A stretch of 17,057 bases of DNA from an uncultured Anaerosporobacter sp. (lineage in GTDB: Bacteria > Bacillota > Clostridia > Lachnospirales > Lachnospiraceae): contig CALZJY010000008.1 in the NCBI GenBank assembly GCA_945787925.1, positions 1 through 17,057 on the forward strand, in the 5' to 3' direction. The stretch's first letter is position 1. Every line of letters starts with the position of its first letter. Under the pieces are notes generated by a model. The model was not told where the DNA came from, did not search any database, and worked only from the letters and a program-made list of their open reading frames with translations. The translations under genes and the position numbers were made by a program. Shown piece after piece: positions 14,586 to 17,057 of the stretch.

Positions 14586-15644
14586 TTACTCTACATGCTC
14601 AACATGGTAACCTGCTGCCTTTAAGAGTCGATTCATAATCGCCTGTCCTAGCTCATGTTCCTCAAAACTCTCCGCATAGATCACATCTACTGCAAGATCA
14701 TCAAAGTCCCTTAATACGCCATACAATCCGTGCGCTACTGTTGTCTCTTGTGATCTCTTTCCAACAGTCTTCACGATTCCATGCTCATATTGGTGTTTCG
14801 TTTCTTCTGTGGCTATGATTCCAACACGTCTTCCCTGTGCCTCTTGCTCTTTGGAAAGTTCATTGATTCTTGCAACTACGTGTCCCATCTCACCTTCGAA
14901 AATCGTAAGATCTCCTTTTGGAGCATAATGACGATACTTCATTCCGGGTGCTTTCGGCTTTAGATTCTTATCCTTATTTTCTTTTAGGATTGCCGCATCT
15001 AAGGCAACTTCCCCTACGACCTCTTCTAACATGGATTTTGTGACATATCCTGGGCGAAGGATCGTTGGTACGTCTGAAGTCAGATCGATGATTGTGGATT
15101 CGATTCCGATTCCTACTTGTCCACCATCTACTACCATGTCGATCTTACCATCTAAGTCGTCCATCACATGCTTTGCAGTCGTAGGACTTGGTCTTCCTGA
15201 CGTATTGGCACTAGGTGCTGCAATATAAGCCCCTGACATCTCGATGAGTGCCAGTGCGATTTCATGGTCTGGCATACGAACGGCTACGGTCTCTAAACCG
15301 CCTGTGGTCCCATATGGCACCTTCTCGCTCTTTTTTAAAACCATCGTAAGAGGGCCGGGCCAAAACTTCTCTGCTAGCTGATAAGCACTTTCAGGTACTT
15401 CTACTGCAATGTCTTTTAGGGCCTCTGTACTTGCGATATGCAGAATCAGTGGATTGTCGCTTGGACGGCCTTTTGCTGCATAAATCTTCTTTGCTGCCTC
15501 TTCTTGTAAGCCGTCTGCGCCTAATCCATATACGGTCTCCGTTGGGAATGCAACGAGTCCACCTTCACGCAAAATCATTGCCGCTTTCCCAAGTTCCTCT
15601 CTCTCAAATTGATGCTTATCTATATGTTGTAAAATTGTTTCCAA
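14586..15644 (-). CDS. Threonylcarbamoyl-AMP synthase, Sua5 type
   Basis: A 352-residue enzyme that makes threonylcarbamoyl-AMP from threonine, bicarbonate and ATP for the t6A modification of tRNAs that read ANN codons. The YrdC domain (about 15-205) has AFPTETVYGLG (32-42), KGRPSDNPL (58-66), PSANTSGRPSPT (144-155) and ESTIIDL (182-188). A linker with KAPGMKYRHYAP (231-242) leads to the extra C-terminal Sua5 domain (about 248-352), so this is the long form (B. subtilis YwlC type), not the short TsaC. The start codon is TTG at 15644. An in-frame stop lies four codons upstream, the first ATG would cut into the YrdC domain, and an AGGGA site stands six nt before the TTG. It is first in an operon with the YwlE-like gene and rpiB. 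Confidence 0.92.
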   Translation of the reverse strand: METILQHIDKHQFEREELGKAAMILREGGLVAFPTETVYGLGADGLQEEAAKKIYAAKGRPSDNPLILHIASTEALKDIAVEVPESAYQLAEKFWPGPLTMVLKKSEKVPYGTTGGLETVAVRMPDHEIALALIEMSGAYIAAPSANTSGRPSPTTAKHVMDDLDGKIDMVVDGGQVGIGIESTIIDLTSDVPTILRPGYVTKSMLEEVVGEVALDAAILKENKDKNLKPKAPGMKYRHYAPKGDLTIFEGEMGHVVARINELSKEQEAQGRRVGIIATEETKHQYEHGIVKTVGKRSQETTVAHGLYGVLRDFDDLAVDVIYAESFEEHELGQAIMNRLLKAAGYHVEHVE

Positions 15645-15674
15645 CTCAAATCCCTACTTTCGTTATTCGATTGC

Positions 15675-15703
15675 ATTATACCACTATACAAGTCCAATAG
15701 CAA
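15675..15703 (-). promoter_or_regulatory. Promoter of the sua5-ywlE-rpiB operon
   Basis: On the minus strand there is TTGCTA (15698-15703), a 17-nt spacer and TATAAT (15675-15680) preceded by TGG (extended -10). It lies between the cwlD stop and the TTG start and gives a leader of about 25 nt. This makes the operon independent of the sporulation gene upstream. Confidence 0.75.
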
Positions 15704-15719
15704 GGTAAGGAGATGCCCG

Positions 15720-16412
15720 TCATTTCTGCTTTACATAGTCTTTTACCCCATTCGTAATAGCCATTGCAACCTTCTCTTGATAGTCCTCATCTAACAGCAT
15801 TCTTGCCTCTTGCTGGTTAGATAAGAACCCACATTCTACGATGACTGTAGGGCACTGGGTATGGGTGAGCATATAGTAATTGCTATTGTCTTTCGCCACT
15901 CGCTTATTGTTACTGTCAAGCAGGCGCTTCATCGACTCCTGAATGATTTCTGCAAGCTTCTTTCCCTCTTCAGATGCCTTATAATAAAACACCTGGGCAC
16001 CCTTTACGCTCTCGGAAGGATAGCTGTTTTGATGTATGCTGATTGCAAGAAGGGGCTTCGTATCATTGATGACCTTCACACGGTTTCTCATATCTGCACT
16101 CTTCTTGCTCTTATCGGTTGCTGTATTTAATCCTGTATCTGTCGTTCTTGTAAGGACGATTTCATACCCTTCTTTCTCAAGGGCCATCTTCAGCTTGAAG
16201 GAGATGCTTAAGTTGATTTCCTTTTCTAACGCATCATTGATTCCCACTTTCCCTGGATCAAATCCTCCATGCCCAGGATCGATCACGATTACATTGCTGT
16301 TGCCATTCGTAGCCGCTGGAATGGTACTTACCATCAATGCGCCAAGCTGGCATAATAAGCACACGCATACAAACACCATGGCAACAAAAAAAACTCTTCC
16401 ATATTTGTTCAT
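15720..16412 (-). CDS. cwlD: Spore cortex N-acetylmuramoyl-L-alanine amidase CwlD
   Basis: A 230-residue Amidase_3 enzyme. A signal anchor spans about 7-29. The catalytic domain (about 40-228) has the zinc ligands His48 (DPGHGG), Glu63 (LEKEINL) and His127 (SIHQNS) and the catalytic Glu193 (VECGFLSN). CwlD removes the peptide from muramic acid so that PdaA can form muramic-delta-lactam, the mark read by germination enzymes. Length and the lone catalytic domain fit CwlD better than vegetative amidases. The start at 16412 is one of two ATG codons created by a 7-nt tandem repeat; only this one is in frame. Its ribosome binding site (AGGTAGGA) lies in the right arm of an inverted repeat. The upstream neighbour is a cortex-hydrolase-like GH18 gene. 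Confidence 0.9.
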   Translation of the reverse strand: MNKYGRVFFVAMVFVCVCLLCQLGALMVSTIPAATNGNSNVIVIDPGHGGFDPGKVGINDALEKEINLSISFKLKMALEKEGYEIVLTRTTDTGLNTATDKSKKSADMRNRVKVINDTKPLLAISIHQNSYPSESVKGAQVFYYKASEEGKKLAEIIQESMKRLLDSNNKRVAKDNSNYYMLTHTQCPTVIVECGFLSNQQEARMLLDEDYQEKVAMAITNGVKDYVKQK

Positions 16413-16422
16413 TGTTCATTGT

Positions 16423-16463
16423 CCTACCTATTATTTTTATATTTTATGAAGATAATAGGTAGG
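16423..16463 (-). promoter_or_regulatory. Perfect inverted repeat that covers the cwlD ribosome binding site
   Basis: CCTACCTATTAT (16423-16434) and its exact complement (16452-16463) are separated by 17 nt that are mostly A/T. In a minus-strand transcript the arm next to the gene contains AATAGGTAGG, the only likely ribosome binding site for cwlD, 10 nt before the start codon. No T-run follows on either strand, so it is not a terminator. It is either an RNA hairpin that hides the site or a DNA operator. Confidence 0.7.
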
Positions 16464-16470
16464 TTATTCA
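16442..16470 (-). promoter_or_regulatory. Candidate SigG-type forespore promoter of cwlD
   Basis: On the minus strand there is TGAATA (16465-16470) and, 16 nt on, CATAAAA (16442-16448). This resembles the Bacillus SigG elements (GNATR and CATNHTA), but the spacer is about two nt short and the -10 has one mismatch. cwlD in Bacillus is expressed under SigE and SigG. Transcription would begin near 16435, inside the loop of the inverted repeat. Confidence 0.4.
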
Positions 16471-16510
16471 TAGTTGGCACAGAAGCCTTGTGATTCGGCT
16501 ATGCAATAAG

Positions 16511-16544
16511 AAAAAGCACCCAGCGAATTCCTTCGCCAGATGCT
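16511..16544 (-). terminator. Rho-independent terminator after the GH18 gene
   Basis: Reading the minus strand, AGCATCTGGCGAA (16532-16544) pairs with TTCGCTGGGTGCT (16515-16527) through 13 bp with three or four G-U pairs and a GGAA loop. TTTTTCTT follows. It lies four nt past the GH18 stop and separates that gene from cwlD. Confidence 0.85.
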
Positions 16545-16548
16545 TCCT

Positions 16549-17057
16549 TTATTTCTTCGTATATTTTACGATGACATCCCAGATGTCTCGATTCTCAAGA
16601 CTTAGCTTCCATGCACTCACGCCTGCGATTTCTTGTGAGAAAGATTCCTTTAACTTCAGTTCATAAGACTTCTCATCCTCTAACCACATGCGGTAGATTG
16701 CATTGCCTTCCTTGTACTCTCCATAATACTGGCCGACATCGTCTTTCCATTCTAATGTGATGCCTTTATCCTGCATCAGCTTTACGGCATTCGTCATAGA
16801 ATATGCTTGAGAAGTAATCTTGCCTGCTTCTTCCTTCCAAAGTCTTGTATAGAATGGAAGGGCCATGATTACCTTTTCCGCTGGAACTTCGCTTGTCATA
16901 TTCGCCACTGCTTCTTTTACATATCCAATCGAAGAAACCGAACCGCTTTCCTCAGAACCTGCATAATGCTCGTCATATGCCATACAAATCACGTAATCTG
17001 CAACGATTCCCTGTTCCTTGCGATCATAGAAGGTATTGTATGGAGCAGGCACGTAGT
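16549..17057 (-). CDS. GH18 family enzyme, spore cortex-hydrolase type, N-terminus beyond right edge
   Basis: The C-terminal 169 or so codons of a glycoside hydrolase family 18 protein. The frame stays open through 17057, so the true start is outside. Residues such as YVICMAYDEHYAGSEESG, SIGYVKEAV, VPAEKVIMALPFYTRLW and the closing AGVSAWKLSLENRDIWDVI match the second half of the GH18 barrel in the spore YaaH/SleL-like (cortical fragment-lytic) group. The catalytic DxxDxDxE motif would lie upstream and cannot be checked. Such enzymes cut cortex fragments during germination. The neighbouring cwlD makes or marks the same material, which supports a spore role. Any N-terminal LysM, SH3 or anchor domain is unseen. 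A terminator follows directly. Confidence 0.85.
   Translation of the reverse strand, partial: YVPAPYNTFYDRKEQGIVADYVICMAYDEHYAGSEESGSVSSIGYVKEAVANMTSEVPAEKVIMALPFYTRLWKEEAGKITSQAYSMTNAVKLMQDKGITLEWKDDVGQYYGEYKEGNAIYRMWLEDEKSYELKLKESFSQEIAGVSAWKLSLENRDIWDVIVKYTKK

Noticed and set aside
17050..17052. GTG at 17052 as the start of the GH18 gene
   Set aside because: The frame remains open to the edge, and the first residues fall in the middle of a GH18 barrel; the gene is simply cut by the window.
1..17057. CRISPR arrays, tRNA or rRNA genes, riboswitches, insertion sequences, prophage or defence genes
   Set aside because: Read on both strands, no spaced direct repeats, cloverleaf-like segments, transposase or integrase motifs, or known aptamer patterns were noticed.

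Overview
The window looks like chromosome of an endospore-forming, low-GC Gram-positive anaerobe of the class Clostridia, most likely a member of or close to the Lachnospiraceae. This rests on the Bacillus/Clostridium-type gene order (sua5-ywlE-rpiB, atp operon, ywmB-like gene), strong AGGAGG ribosome binding sites, several spore-associated genes, a class B sortase and a c-ring closely resembling those of Na+-dependent fermenters. The species call is inference. No RNA genes, CRISPR arrays, insertion sequences or prophage genes were seen.

Layout, left to right. 1-2936 (minus): a SAM-dependent methyltransferase followed, 23 nt downstream, by a large membrane-anchored protein of unknown function that runs off the left edge. 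3076-3648 (plus): a single-gene unit encoding a probable spore-coat-like protein, with a good SigK-type promoter and its own terminator. 3706-5342 (minus): a class B sortase and a YwmB-like (DUF1779) protein with their own promoter. 5452-12799 (minus): a complete F1Fo ATP synthase operon, atpZ-atpI-atpB-E-F-H-A-G-D-C, with a near-consensus promoter and a strong terminator. 13094-13579 (plus): a DUF402 protein, divergent from the atp operon and ended by a bidirectional terminator. 13647-15644 (minus): sua5-type threonylcarbamoyl-AMP synthase, a YwlE-like phosphatase and rpiB as an operon. 15720-17057 (minus): cwlD (spore cortex amidase) and, cut by the right edge, a GH18 enzyme of the spore cortex-hydrolase type.

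How it fits together. The atp operon makes the whole rotary enzyme plus two assembly/accessory proteins. Its c subunit has every residue of the Na+-binding site of Ilyobacter-type rings, at the same residue numbers, so the enzyme is predicted to be Na+-coupled. Its epsilon subunit has the residues that bind ATP in thermophilic Bacillus PS3. The right-hand genes serve tRNA modification, phosphoprotein turnover, pentose phosphate metabolism and spore cortex construction or breakdown.

The most interesting non-coding signal is upstream of cwlD. A perfect 12-bp inverted repeat would bury the cwlD ribosome binding site in any read-through transcript. A SigG-like promoter lies so that its own transcript would begin inside the hairpin and escape this block. 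I see no clear novel multi-gene defence or mobile system here. The 294-bp gap at 12800-13093 is AT-rich and holds the divergent atp and DUF402 promoters.
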